Assembly (NCBI RefSeq): GCF_013912375.1
Contig: NZ_JACETV010000002.1
Span: forward strand, 372,001 to 436,000
Source of the DNA: Emticicia sp. BO119
Lineage (GTDB): Bacteria > Bacteroidota > Bacteroidia > Cytophagales > Spirosomataceae
Direction of reading: 5' to 3'
DNA: 64,000 nucleotides
Below the pieces are notes generated by a model that was given only the letters and a program-made list of their open reading frames with translations, was not told where the DNA came from and ran no database searches. Position numbers and translations under genes: made by a program. Positions 44,777 to 55,680 of this stretch are shown piece after piece (positions within the stretch are counted from its first letter, which is position 1; each line of letters opens with the position of its first letter).

Positions 44777-47274
44777 TTAATTACAGCCGCCAATTTCTGC
44801 TTTAAAATATTCTCCTGCAAGTGGTTTTGTAGCAAAGCCTGGGTTAAGCATAATACTTTTCCGGCTTTTAACTCTAAACGAGGTTTGGCAGCAACAGAAC
44901 CACTGACTTCAATATTTACTAAGGCCTGATGTCGTATGGCAGGGTTTGAAGCAATCCCTTCAAGATTCGTAAGAAATTTTATTGCCCTTTTGCAAGGGTA
45001 AAATTTGGCGAAATATTGTTTATTTCCTGTCAAATCGGATGTGAGAATTTGATTATCAAAAACCGATGGATTTTGTATAGGAGTGGCGTGCAGAAGAGCT
45101 ATAACAATTTCAAAAGAATTAGAAGTGCCCATTCTTTGGTAGGGAACAACTTTGCCATTACAAATAAAATAAGTTTTACTCCAGTCATTGCCAGAGGCAT
45201 TATCTGTCAGAGAAAGAATAAATTTTTTGTCCATTTACAAAAGTTGCCGGAGGAGTAACAGTAATGGCAGGAACAATGGTATCTGTGGGAAATGCTACCC
45301 CTATAGCAAATACTTTCAGTTTATTGATATTGATGGTTTGGTTGGCTTGTCCCACATACCTGCCAGGTCTGACTGCCAACCTTCCAATCGAGTGAAAAGC
45401 ATTGGTTGAGTCTGCTGATTGGTGAGCGAAAGAGATATTATTGGGGGAAAAAGAACCTTTACTAAAGTATTGAGATATAAAACTGCGTGGCCAATAGGAA
45501 AACGCTTGTAGTGCTTTTCTTGAAAAATAATACTTATTAGTTTTTGTCAGTTTATACTCGTTAGTATTCAATGCAATTTCTTTGTCGGTAGCAAACTCAA
45601 CCGTACAATATTGGAGGGGTTTATTAGATTTTGAGAAATTTCTACTTAGTAATACAGAATGGTTTTTTCATCATTTACAAAATCAAAGGCTAATTCACTA
45701 CCATCATTAATTAGGTTGGTAAAATTACCCCCATACTTAATCCCTGATTATATTTCTCTACGGCAGAAACCTGAACTGAACTTGTCAATCCGGTTGTATA
45801 ATCATACTCAGTTGCCGATTCAATATTATAATTCCTGTCACTAACAATGCCATATCCAAATCCTAAAGCTACTTCCTCTATATCTTCTGTCAAATCCTAT
45901 TCTGAGTCACCTCCGACATCAATTCTTACTCGTGCATTCGCATTCATGCCAAAGTTAAGTTTTGAGGTAACTTTCCCGCCTACACGTAAATCTGAAAAGT
46001 GTCTTAACCTTTTCAGGAAATTACTTAGAAGCAAGCCTTGAGGAGAATATCCTGAGGCTTTTTCAAAAAGTTCAGACATCAGATAGCGCCTGTCTCTGGA
46101 ACTACCTGCATTTAAAAAATAAACATCGTCAAAAGCCATTTTACCTTCCAGCTTTACCCCCAAGGATGCTTCTACGCCTTAATCATCAGATGCTTTCTAC
46201 CTGCTTTGAACATGGGGCCGACGTTGCCACTGGCATTTAAGCCATATTCGGTGCCAATGCTGGTTTCCCATAGTGCTTCCTGACCAATAACTGGCTTGAT
46301 AATCATGTTTAGTCTATAGGAAATACCTACTCCGCATCTGGCAAAACCTGCTCTGACAAGTACCCTATTTATCCGCAATGATTTACCTAATGCCGCAGAA
46401 ACCCCTACTTTCGGGCCATATACCAATCCATACTCTTTTTCCAGCGGGGCTGCTTTATCCAAGCACTTGTATTGTAAACGGCCTAAAATGATTAGTATTC
46501 ATACCAGCATTGCCAGCCTCGCCGCCAACACTATAAAAACGAATGATTTGCGTAGTACCTCCCGGAATAATATCATCAGAGGTAATCGTTTCGTTGTTTC
46601 CGCCAACTTTTATTGCCAGGTCAATTAATCCTATGAATCACTCAGACTTGATTCTTTGATAAGTGAGTCTCCGACTTTATACTTTATGACAAACCCTTTG
46701 GCTGGTTTATTTTCAATATCTCTAAGTTTGAAATAATGATGAATAGTGGCCGCTCTGGGGACTATATAATTGGACAGATTTAAGTTTTCAGAAAGTGTGT
46801 CAATAGCTATGGTATCTCTTTTGCATCCAAATGGAATATAACAATAAAAGAGGCTATCTCCCGATACAGAGACAATCGGCTGTAAACTGGTTGCCCTGTA
46901 GGGGGAGGTGGAATACACTTCGTAGCTGGTAGTATCTTTCCAGATAGTTCTTTTTCCCTCTTTTATCGGAAATAATTTCGGGTAAGGAGCCTGGTAACAA
47001 AATGCCAGGTTATTGGTGCAATCAAAAAAAAATCATTCACAAATTCATTGGTATATCTGGGAGACCCCGGAAGAGAATCATAACTAAAGGTAACAATGCT
47101 CTTTATTTTTAATACAAAACGGTTATCAGGATTAAAAATTCCGAAGGTATCAACGACTATTTTTTTATAACTACCTGGTTTTACTAAAGGTGAAGTAATG
47201 GCAATGCCTTGTGAATAAACGATATTCTTTATAAGAAAAACAGCCAAGAGCAGGGCAAAAAAATGATTTTTCAT
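44777..47274 (-). pseudogene. Large secreted protein gene, heavily decayed
   Basis: The gene starts with a clear signal peptide (MKNHFFALLLAVFLIKNIVY, then SQ) and reads on through at least seven frame changes: PGSPRYTNEFVNDFF, YKVGDSLIKESS, KEYGLVYGPKVG, KMAFDDVYFLNAGS, GFGYGIVSDRNYNI, NISFAHQSADSTNA, then SLTDNASGNDWSKTY. It ends with LNPGFATKPLAGEYFKAEIG and GCN, the same tail as the intact surface proteins. The neighbours are intact, so the lesions are local. About 830 codons were probably present once. Confidence 0.8.
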
Positions 47275-47303
47275 TGTAAAGCAATTTTAGTTTTTTCGAT
47301 AGT

Positions 47304-48095
47304 TTAATAGACTTTGTATCCGTTAAAATTGGCATTGGCTCCTGCATATACCTTAAACTGGGTGGCTGAACTGAACCAGATTTCTATTCTGTCTCCCCCA
47401 GTAGTTTTATATTTAAGGAAGTATTAAAATCTACATACCGGTATGCCTCAATATTCGAAATCCTGATATTTGTCCCCGAACCATTCCGAACTCTTTGGAC
47501 ATATACCAGCCCTTTCACACTTGCATTGGTTCCCATCGGAGCTAAAGTCATTTTAATGTCAAAATGATATACCTCCGCTTCTTTTGCTTTAAAATGACAA
47601 CTATCAGCCGTTACTTTAAACAGGTTATCGTCATCAAACTCCTGCACATTGAATACTTTAACTAAAGCGTAGTGCTGATGGTCTGAGCATTGGCGGCAGC
47701 AGGAGAGATACCTATATAAGAGAACCCTGAAGCACTACCCCTGCGATCGATTTCCATTCAGCAGTGTCCAGAGGTATCCGTGCTTGTTAAGACTTTATTT
47801 AAACCACTTTTGAGGCCTGAGACTTTAATTTTTCCATAAGCAGAGAGGGAATAATCGCTGAGTGAATAGAGATTGGTAGCAATACCGTTAATCTGCCTAT
47901 AACTGGTTCCATTACAATAATAGATTTTATTATCAGTGGTATTATTAACAATTTTTCCTTTTCAGTCGAAAGACAGCTCGGAGGTATCGTTGGTACCTGT
48001 GGGAGAATAAAATAATTCTGAGAATTGGTATTTTGTGAAAGGACTTTTCCTGAGAGCGACAGACCGAACAAGCATAAGTAAAAATATTTTTTCAT
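47304..48095 (-). pseudogene. Small secreted protein gene, decayed
   Basis: The start MKKYFYLCLFGLSLSGKVLS is a signal peptide, followed by NYFILPQVPTIPPSCLSTE, then frame changes into NNTTDNKIYYCNGTSYRQ, SGFSYIGISPAAANAQ and FKVTADSCHFKAKEAEVYHF, finishing DRIEIWFSSATQFKVYAGAN. At least three frameshifts or stops. It probably encoded about 260 aa. It is transcribed toward the other decayed gene and may have been cotranscribed with it. Confidence 0.75.
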
Positions 48096-48770
48096 TGTAA
48101 TTGATTGTTTAATGCCTTAAAAATTGTATTTCTCCATCTTTCTGACTTGACTACCAGCAATTTGGATGCTTTATCTCCTGACATGAAAGGGTTATTAAGC
48201 CCGGTTATTTCTTTACAAAATAGTAGTCTCTGAAAAAAATAATTGCTCATGGTTTACCTTGATTTTCTCTATGACCCTAGTGATTATCAAACTTTCGGAT
48301 ATTTTTATTTAAGGATTAGCCTACTCTATTTTCTTTCTTTAGAATCATTGGCTTTCCGCAGTTTTAAACATTTCGGGGAAAGTTTGGTATGCATAATAGC
48401 AACCAAATACATGATTTATTAAGCTAAAAACAGATGACTTATAGAGACTTAAGGCCACTCTGTGGATATAGAGTGCAAACAATGGAATACCGACATTTCT
48501 AAGGTCAGGTACTCAGTTTAAATAATGAACTTAATGTTGAAAGAAAGGAGCATCCAACCTACTCCTGAGACTTTATACTAGTTCTATTCACAGGTCCTTT
48601 TTTGTTTTTTATATAAGGAATGCTTTTAATGGGTTCTTTTAAAAGAGCAGTATATTAATCCATCATACAAAACTTCTTCTGACCAAAAATATAGGATTGT
48701 CCTTAAAATAAATTCTATTTGAAAAGAATGCCTGATGTGACTATATTTGAAATAATTAATTATTCTATCT
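48096..48770. other. Intergenic region
   Basis: A 675-nt AT-rich gap between the decayed genes and the response regulator. No ORF or strong hairpin supported. Confidence 0.45.
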
Positions 48771-49421
48771 GTGAACCCAAAAACTAAATTACTGCTTGTT
48801 GATGACCACCAGATTGTCTTGGATAGTCTGCGCTTATTAGTTTCTTCGATAGACAATATAGTCGTAGCTGGTACGATTGCCGACTCAACGCAGGTAATAA
48901 GGTTCTTAGAAGAGAATGCTATTGATATTATTATAATGGACTTGCACATGCCTAAGTTCAGCGGCATTGATATGGCATTAAAAGTAAAAAATCAATTTCC
49001 ATTCGTTAAAACCTTGTTGTTGACCATGGCAGAAGATGCACCCACCATCAGAGAAGCCATAAAGGTAGGTGTAAATGGGTATGTCTTAAAAAAAGCAGGG
49101 AAAGAGGAAATAGAAAAAGCGATAAAAGCAATTATGTCGGGCCGTAAATATTTTAGTGAGGATGTGATTCTGGAATTAGCAGCCTCACCGGAAGAAGATT
49201 TAAATGAAAATAGCCCTAAGACTATTTTGCATTTAACAGGAAGAGAGATTGAGGTGCTAAGGTTAATTTCGCAAGAATTATCTACTAATGAAATCGCTGA
49301 AAAGCTATTTATCAGTGTACCTACCGTAGAAACACATCGCCGGAATCTGATGCAAAAATTAGGTGTGAAAAGTGCTATTGGAATGGTTAAATTTGCGATG
49401 CGGCATGGGCTGTCTGAGTAA
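48771..49421 (+). CDS. NarL/LuxR-type response regulator
   Basis: A 216-aa response regulator with GTG start. The receiver has the acidic pair in LLLVDDHQIVL, the phospho-acceptor in IIMDLHMPKFSG (Asp about 56) and Lys in GYVLKKAG; the C-terminal LuxR HTH reads LTGREIEVLRLISQELSTNE, then IAEKLFISVPTVETHRRNL. Such regulators pair with HisKA_3 histidine kinases, and three of these lie directly downstream on the other strand. It is the only complete response regulator in the cluster. Confidence 0.93.
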   Translation: MNPKTKLLLVDDHQIVLDSLRLLVSSIDNIVVAGTIADSTQVIRFLEENAIDIIIMDLHMPKFSGIDMALKVKNQFPFVKTLLLTMAEDAPTIREAIKVGVNGYVLKKAGKEEIEKAIKAIMSGRKYFSEDVILELAASPEEDLNENSPKTILHLTGREIEVLRLISQELSTNEIAEKLFISVPTVETHRRNLMQKLGVKSAIGMVKFAMRHGLSE

Positions 49422-49441
49422 ATCGTGACTATTTCAGTAAA

Positions 49442-51442
49442 TCAGATAGGCAATAAAATCTCATTGCTTACGCCTTGATTCTCTTCAGATTTAACAGAAA
49501 ACTGCGCTTTTAATGTTTCTGCTCTCTTTCTTATGTTTTTCAGGCCTTTTCCCTCTCCGCTTCTTTCCTCAACGCCTTTTCCATTGTCGACCACCAATAA
49601 ACGTAAGTGCTTAATATCTTTTGTTAAAGCTATTTTTGCCTCTGTTGCCTGAGAGTGTTTCAGAATATTATTGACTAATTCAAGACAAATACTATATAAC
49701 TCAAACTCTACCTTTTTATCCAACTTTCCAACATTCTCTGCTGTATCTAAACTGAACCTGATTTTTGTATTGTTATTTAATTTTCTGACCAAAACTGTTA
49801 AGGCTTCTTTTAAACCCTGTTTTTCAAACTCTTCAGGTAAGAGATTATGAGATAAAAGCCGTACTTCATTATAGGCACTTTCTAACATTTCTTTCAGATT
49901 TAAATACACTCTTTGTTCTTCAGGTAAAAGGTTTTTGGTATTAATTGCCTCCATGGTCCATTTTAATGATGACATGGTACTACCCAGATTATCATGCAAA
50001 TCTGCTGCTACCCGTTTGCGTTCGGTGGTTTGGCCTTCCAGTAAAGCTGCCTGTAATTCAGTGTTTTTTCGTTGTAAGGTCTTATTTCTGTAAAACAGGA
50101 ACATGAGTATTAAGCAGATAAGCAGCGCAATAGAAATAATAATCCATTTTACCCTGTTCGCATACTGTTTTTCAATAGCCTTTATTTCATTCTGACGTTG
50201 TTGCTCTTCTATATTAATTAGTTGCATTCGTTGTATTCTATTTTTACTAAACACGCTGTCTTTAATATTAATCATGATTCCCTGATACTTTAAAATACTA
50301 TCACGATTATTACCGGCTTTATACACATCTGTAAGTAAAGTACTCGAATCCAATACTACCTTCGGCACATTGGCAAGCCGGGCAATAAGATATGATTTTT
50401 TTGCAAACAGTATACAGGAATCTATCTTACTCTCTTTAAAATACAACTTAGCCAATTCGAGATAGGCATAGCTCAAGGTTTTTGAATTGTTCATTTTAAT
50501 ACATGCTTCTATACTTTGTGTATACAAATGGTGGGCATAAGCATAATTACCTGCCCTCTCGTTAGCTTTGGCATAGATTGCAATGAGATAACCTAATTCG
50601 GCAGTTTCCGGACCGTCTATGCCTCCCTGATAGGCAAGTTTTCCATAATAGAGGGCAGAATCTAATTGATTTGTAGCTTCATAAACATTACTAAGATGTG
50701 CGAAAATAAAACGAGGCGGGTATTTTTCGACTTTTTTATTGATTCTTATGGCTTCAAAAAGATAGTACTTTGCTTTCTGATAATCTTCAAGAACACAATA
50801 TAGGTTACCAATTGAACGATAACAACTCACAGTCAGGATTATATCATTTAGTTTTTCGGCAAGTTCCAATGCCTTATAATGATATTCAAAAGATTTTGCA
50901 AAATCGCCACCATCCGTATAACTATAGGCGATATCATGCGTTCTGGAGGCTTCAAGCTGAAGAAACTTGAATTTCTGCGCCAGCAGTACTATTCTTTTAC
51001 GATAATAAAGGCCACTATCTGTTTTTGTTTTCTCATAACATCTGGTCAGATCTGATAAAAGATGTATCTGTAAGTTTGATTCCTTTTGGGTTTCGCCATA
51101 ATAATTAATGTTTTCACAGAGTTGGAGCGACTGTCTATAAAAAGTAATGGCTTTTTTAATCTCATCTTTCACAAAATAACCATGTCCTAAGGAATGCAAT
51201 GCCTCTGCCTCTCCGCTTATTGATTTTAATTCTTTCGCTAATTGCAATCCTTGCATACCAAACAAAATACAAGAATCAGCTTTCTTTTGTTGCGCAAAAG
51301 CTAACCCTAATTTGCTGAGCAAAATAATTTTAGTAACATTATTACCAGAAAGCAATAAAATATTCTTCAAGCTGTCTGCTTCATTTTTTTGTGCAAATGC
51401 TGTTGAAGTAACTAATATGAGAATAATAGTCAGTGTTTTCAT
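49442..51442 (-). CDS. TPR-sensor histidine kinase
   Basis: A 666-aa membrane-bound kinase: signal peptide (MKTLTIILILVTSTAFAQ), TPR-like helical repeats about 30-400, one membrane helix near 432-453 (WIIISIALLICLILMFLF), then HisKA_3 with the His box ERKRVAADLHDNLGSTMSSL (His about 481) and HATPase_c with ELVNNILKHSQATEA, DNGKGV and GKGLKNIRKRAE. It is predicted to phosphorylate the response regulator at 48771, with which it converges. Its catalytic half is almost the same as in the next two kinases. Confidence 0.92.
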   Translation of the reverse strand: MKTLTIILILVTSTAFAQKNEADSLKNILLLSGNNVTKIILLSKLGLAFAQQKKADSCILFGMQGLQLAKELKSISGEAEALHSLGHGYFVKDEIKKAITFYRQSLQLCENINYYGETQKESNLQIHLLSDLTRCYEKTKTDSGLYYRKRIVLLAQKFKFLQLEASRTHDIAYSYTDGGDFAKSFEYHYKALELAEKLNDIILTVSCYRSIGNLYCVLEDYQKAKYYLFEAIRINKKVEKYPPRFIFAHLSNVYEATNQLDSALYYGKLAYQGGIDGPETAELGYLIAIYAKANERAGNYAYAHHLYTQSIEACIKMNNSKTLSYAYLELAKLYFKESKIDSCILFAKKSYLIARLANVPKVVLDSSTLLTDVYKAGNNRDSILKYQGIMINIKDSVFSKNRIQRMQLINIEEQQRQNEIKAIEKQYANRVKWIIISIALLICLILMFLFYRNKTLQRKNTELQAALLEGQTTERKRVAADLHDNLGSTMSSLKWTMEAINTKNLLPEEQRVYLNLKEMLESAYNEVRLLSHNLLPEEFEKQGLKEALTVLVRKLNNNTKIRFSLDTAENVGKLDKKVEFELYSICLELVNNILKHSQATEAKIALTKDIKHLRLLVVDNGKGVEERSGEGKGLKNIRKRAETLKAQFSVKSEENQGVSNEILLPI

Positions 51443-51451
51443 GAGTGATTT

Positions 51452-53326
51452 TCAAATGGGTATCCTTATACTATGAGTCCAACCCTCATGGTTTATTGTC
51501 TCCCAACTCCCGCTTAGCCCTTTGATTCTTGCTTCAATGTTTTTCAAGCCTTTGCCCTCACTATTGTTTTCAAATTTTCCGACGCCATTATCTATTACCT
51601 GAAGACTTAATTGATTCGTATCTTTTGTTAAAGCTATTTTTGCCTCCGTTGCTTGCGAGTGTTTAAGAATATTATTAACCAATTCGAGACAAATAGTGTA
51701 TAACTCAAACTCTGTCTTTTTATCTAACTTGCCAACATTCGTGGCTATATCTAAACTGAAGCTGATTTTTGTGTTGGCATTTAATTTTCTGATAAAACTC
51801 CTTAATGCTTCCTGTAATCCCTGTTTTTCAAATTCTTCGGGTAAGAGATTATGAGACAGAAGTCGCACTTCATTATAGGCACTTTCCAGCATTTCTTTCA
51901 GATTAGAATAGACTCTCTGTTCTTCGGGCAAAAGGTTTTTGATATTGATAGCTTCCATGGCCCATTTTAATGAAGACATTGTGCTGCCCAGATTATCATG
52001 CAAGTCTGCTGCTACGCGTTTGCGTTCGGTGGTTTGACCCTGTAGAAGTGCTGCCTGGAGTTTGGTGTTTTCCTGCATTAAATAGGTCTGTTTTTCTTCA
52101 GAAAGTAATTCTATTTCTGATATTGACTTTCGTAATGACTGGTTGGTTAATGCGAAATCATAGGCCAAGTAACACGATAAAGCAATAAGCAGGCTAAGTG
52201 TTTCTGCCGTGTACCATAAGTGAAACCATATACCGCTGGTTTTCGTGAATAGAGGTGGAGATAAACAAAAGGCACTTATGAAATAAATGATTGCTCCTGT
52301 TAATACAATTTTTGCCCCTCGCTTCTTCTCTTTTAAGGCCTGCCAGGTAATACGGATAGCGGCTATGCCCACTATTATAGGAGACCAGAACATATTCCAG
52401 TCATGACTCCATTCATATTTGATAAAGTAAGAAAATAAGCCTGATAAAATAAAACTAATAGCCACCCAGAATAAGATCTTACGGGATTCCTGAAATAGCT
52501 CATGTAAAGCAAAGATTAAAAACAAGTGAGAAAATGGTATAGCCAAAATAGCCGGAAGATTAAGAAAGGAGGCCATTTCAACATTATTAATATAATTCAT
52601 TAATGATTGGAAAAGAGTATTCGTCAGAAAAGCTGAAAAAGCATATAAACTGAAATACAGATTAGCCCGATTTGTAGATTGAAAATAGAAAAAAGCAATA
52701 TGTACTAAAAATAGAACAAACATAATACCTGTTCTGAAAGGGATAATTTCTCTGAAAATTCTTGTATCTTCTACAACTTTTGCCCGATTGATTTGCAGGT
52801 ATTGCAAGGCATATATACGCCACCAGTATTTGAATGGTGAGATATGTGCAGGTACACGAAATCGTATAGCTATAACCTGTTCCTTTGTATCAGCAAAATG
52901 GATGGAAATAGGATAACCAATAGGGTCATAGCCTGACGTATTCTGGAAGTCAGATTTATTTTGCTGATAGTGGGGTATAAACTTTCCATTGAGGTATAAC
53001 TCAGATGCCACTGATTGTCTGATTTGAAGAATCATAGGCTCATTAAGCAGAGAGCTATCTGTTCGGAAACGTATCCGAAGCCAGCCAACACCATTAGGTT
53101 TGATTTCAGGTATATCTTTTATATAAAGCGTGGGATTAATACTTTTCCATGCCGAATCATTAAATTCAGGTTTTCTCCAGTTTGGGTCGTCTCCAGAATG
53201 GTATTTCCAGCCGTTGACTAATAAAACGCCATTATTATACTTAATTCTATATTCTGTTTTTTGAGGTTGCGCAAAGGCGAAAGGTAATTGGAACCAAAGT
53301 AAAAAATGAAGGAGTATATTCTTCAT
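51452..53326 (-). CDS. 7TMR-DISM histidine kinase
   Basis: A 624-aa kinase. After a signal peptide (ending FAFAQ) a beta-sandwich domain (WRKPEFNDSAWKSI, WLRIRFRTDSS, SELYLNGKF) resembles glycoside-binding jelly rolls. A seven-helix membrane region (about 195-395) is followed by a coiled coil and HisKA_3/HATPase_c (ERKRVAADLHDNLGSTMSSL, LELVNNILKHSQATEA, GVGKFENNSEGKGLKNI). A periplasmic ligand, perhaps a carbohydrate, may be sensed. It lies 9 nt from the preceding kinase gene, so the two are probably cotranscribed. Confidence 0.9.
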   Translation of the reverse strand: MKNILLHFLLWFQLPFAFAQPQKTEYRIKYNNGVLLVNGWKYHSGDDPNWRKPEFNDSAWKSINPTLYIKDIPEIKPNGVGWLRIRFRTDSSLLNEPMILQIRQSVASELYLNGKFIPHYQQNKSDFQNTSGYDPIGYPISIHFADTKEQVIAIRFRVPAHISPFKYWWRIYALQYLQINRAKVVEDTRIFREIIPFRTGIMFVLFLVHIAFFYFQSTNRANLYFSLYAFSAFLTNTLFQSLMNYINNVEMASFLNLPAILAIPFSHLFLIFALHELFQESRKILFWVAISFILSGLFSYFIKYEWSHDWNMFWSPIIVGIAAIRITWQALKEKKRGAKIVLTGAIIYFISAFCLSPPLFTKTSGIWFHLWYTAETLSLLIALSCYLAYDFALTNQSLRKSISEIELLSEEKQTYLMQENTKLQAALLQGQTTERKRVAADLHDNLGSTMSSLKWAMEAINIKNLLPEEQRVYSNLKEMLESAYNEVRLLSHNLLPEEFEKQGLQEALRSFIRKLNANTKISFSLDIATNVGKLDKKTEFELYTICLELVNNILKHSQATEAKIALTKDTNQLSLQVIDNGVGKFENNSEGKGLKNIEARIKGLSGSWETINHEGWTHSIRIPI

Positions 53327-53432
53327 GACTAAGGTAGTTTTGTTAAAAATTCATTATTAAACTCAAAATCCTAAAGTATATGTAATTACTCTATAATAAT
53401 CTTCCGTGAGACATGGGTTTTCATAATAAGCA

Positions 53433-55235
53433 CTAAAGAGGTATTACAATCATATTGCTTAGTCCCTCTCCGTCACTATTTTTGACTTCCCATTTCCCGT
53501 TCAAAACGTCTACTCTTGTCTGCACGTTTTTTAAACCCCGCCCTTCATGGGTATTCTCAAATTTCACTTTGCCATTATCGTTTATCTGAAGTGTAAGCAA
53601 ATGCGGGCTTTTTGTGATGATGATGGCAGCCTCTGTTGCCTGCGCATGTTTTAGAATATTATTGACTAACTCTAAGCAAATACTATAGAGTTCAAACTCT
53701 GTTTTTTTATCTAACCTTCCTATACCCTCATATATATCTAAACTAAATCTGATTTTCGCATTATTATTTATTTTCCTGACTAAACCTTTCAAAGCTTCCT
53801 GTAATCCTTGCTTTTCAAATTCTTCTGGTAATAGATTATGTGATAAAAGTCGTACTTCATTGTAGGCACCCTCTAACATTTCTTTCAGATTTGCATACAC
53901 TCTTTGCTCTTCGGGCAATAGATTTTGCGTATTAATAGCTTCCATTGTCCATTTTAATGATGACATAGTACTGCCTAAGGTATCATGCAAATCGGCAGCT
54001 ACCCGTTTGCGCTCAATAGTTTGCCCCTGCAACATTGCCTCGCTTATCTCACGGTTTTTTTGTCTCAATTGTCTATTAGTTTTAATAATCCATAGAACCG
54101 CTACAATAGCCACCAATAATAAACCCAGAAGAAAGTAGGCAAGCATTTTTTGCTTTGCTATTTCTTGGTTCTTTTCCTTTAATTTTAACTGATTGATTTG
54201 TGCATTCTGTTTCTGAGCTTTGTATTCTGCCTGTACCTGCGCAAAGCGTCGATTCATATTTACTTCGGTCAGTGAATCTCTCAAAAGCGTGAATCTTTCA
54301 TAGGCGAGGAGTGCCTCTTTGGGTTGATTTGTTGCTTTGCGGGCGAGGTATAGAATTTTAGCGGCCTCGCTTTCGCCATAAACAGTACCCATTTTGCGGC
54401 TATAAATTATTCCCTCCTGAGCCACCGATTTGGCTATACCATACTTTTGTTGAATCAGGTACAGCCGGGCCGTATGAAAGAGCAATTCGGGGATAAGGTA
54501 GATTTTTTTAGCTTTTTCAAGTTCGGTTCTTGAAAGTTTAAATACCTCTTCCGCTTTTTTATACTCTTTTAAATCAGTGAGCGCCTGTCCCAGATAATCA
54601 TAGGCATATCCTAAAGAAGTAGGTGCTACAGCCTGATAGATTTTAATCCCTTCTTCAATTAACATTTTGGCTTTGAGTGGCTGCTTTAAATGAAAGCGAT
54701 GTGCATCTCCATATTCTACAAAACAGTTTCCTCTCACAAAGGCGGCCGCCGGAAAGTTTTCTGATTTTTTTAAGCAGGCTTCATAATAGGGTAGGGCTTC
54801 GGTATAATTATCAAGCATGTCGTAGTTATTCCCCAGGGATCTGGCAAATACTATTTCATAATATCTGTCTTTTTGAGTTTCTGCCAGAGCCAGTCCACGT
54901 AAACCTGTTTCGATTGCCTCGTAATGACGATTAACCACATTCTGAATATTTGCGATAGTCTGATAAGACATTAGTAATCCTTTATTCCAATGCAGTTTAG
55001 CTGCGATTTTTTCTGCTTCTTGTGCATAGGGAAGCCCCACAGAGGGCTCGTCTGTCGGGATTTTCTTTTTAGCATATTCATTCAAAGTTACCACTAAGAG
55101 CGTATCCCGATGAAAAGAGATAACCTGACCTTTCAGTTGGGTAATAACAGTAGCCAGGCTATCTTCCGTTTGACCTACCGTCTTCTGATTGAAAGCCAAT
55201 ATTCCTAAAAAAAAACAGAAAATGTATTTTATCAT
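53433..55235 (-). CDS. TPR-sensor histidine kinase (third of the cluster)
   Basis: A 600-aa kinase with signal peptide, TPR-like repeats (for example LGNNYDMLDNYTEALPYYEA near 128), one membrane helix near 355-375 (MLAYFLLGLLLVAIVAVLWI) and HisKA_3/HATPase_c (ERKRVAADLHDTLGSTMSSL, ELVNNILKHAQATEA, GRGLKNVQTRVDVL). It has the same layout as the kinase at 49442 and likely forms a signalling set with it. A G/C-rich Ala run (54741-54755) is notable in an otherwise AT-rich gene. Confidence 0.92.
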   Translation of the reverse strand: MIKYIFCFFLGILAFNQKTVGQTEDSLATVITQLKGQVISFHRDTLLVVTLNEYAKKKIPTDEPSVGLPYAQEAEKIAAKLHWNKGLLMSYQTIANIQNVVNRHYEAIETGLRGLALAETQKDRYYEIVFARSLGNNYDMLDNYTEALPYYEACLKKSENFPAAAFVRGNCFVEYGDAHRFHLKQPLKAKMLIEEGIKIYQAVAPTSLGYAYDYLGQALTDLKEYKKAEEVFKLSRTELEKAKKIYLIPELLFHTARLYLIQQKYGIAKSVAQEGIIYSRKMGTVYGESEAAKILYLARKATNQPKEALLAYERFTLLRDSLTEVNMNRRFAQVQAEYKAQKQNAQINQLKLKEKNQEIAKQKMLAYFLLGLLLVAIVAVLWIIKTNRQLRQKNREISEAMLQGQTIERKRVAADLHDTLGSTMSSLKWTMEAINTQNLLPEEQRVYANLKEMLEGAYNEVRLLSHNLLPEEFEKQGLQEALKGLVRKINNNAKIRFSLDIYEGIGRLDKKTEFELYSICLELVNNILKHAQATEAAIIITKSPHLLTLQINDNGKVKFENTHEGRGLKNVQTRVDVLNGKWEVKNSDGEGLSNMIVIPL

Positions 55236-55400
55236 TATTTAAGGTGTACGAATGTAAATACATTTAAAATTCTACTGTTTTCCTCTCATTTCAAAGCTGA
55301 ATTCTTAAAAATCATGGTTTTCCATGATACGATTTCATGGCAAACCATGAAAAATTATTCTTTCTGCTTTTTAAAACTTTGTAGCATCAAAAAACACCCT

Positions 55401-55613
55401 ATGCCTGATAAGATTACCAGCAGAGAAATGCAAATTCTGAATCTGATTGCTAATGAGCATACGATTGAACAAATCGCAGAAAAACTGCAAATCAGTATTT
55501 CAACCGTAGAGAGCCATCGCCGGAATATGTTCAGGAAAACAGGAGTAAAATCGGTAGTTGGTTTGATAAAAGAAGCCATCAAGCAAAACTGGATAAGTAT
55601 TGAGTCTACCTGA
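55401..55613 (+). CDS. Receiver-less LuxR-type HTH protein
   Basis: A 70-aa protein that is only a LuxR-type HTH: MPDKITSREMQILNLIANEH, then IEQIAEKLQISISTVESHRR and a basic end. The start is chosen at the Met of MPDKITSREM because the 29 codons upstream do not look like LuxR and would add an odd N-terminus. No receiver domain exists, so activity is not phospho-controlled directly. It lies between the third kinase and the LytTR gene. Confidence 0.85.
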   Translation: MPDKITSREMQILNLIANEHTIEQIAEKLQISISTVESHRRNMFRKTGVKSVVGLIKEAIKQNWISIEST

Positions 55614-55680
55614 AATCAGGAGTTTTAACTATATCATTCATAACAATTTTGCTCACTAAAATTAAATAACCCAAAACAAC

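Noticed and set aside
54741-54755. GC-rich Ala run in the third kinase as a further GC insert
   Set aside because: The reading frame is intact and Ala is acceptable in a TPR helix; not enough to call it an insertion.
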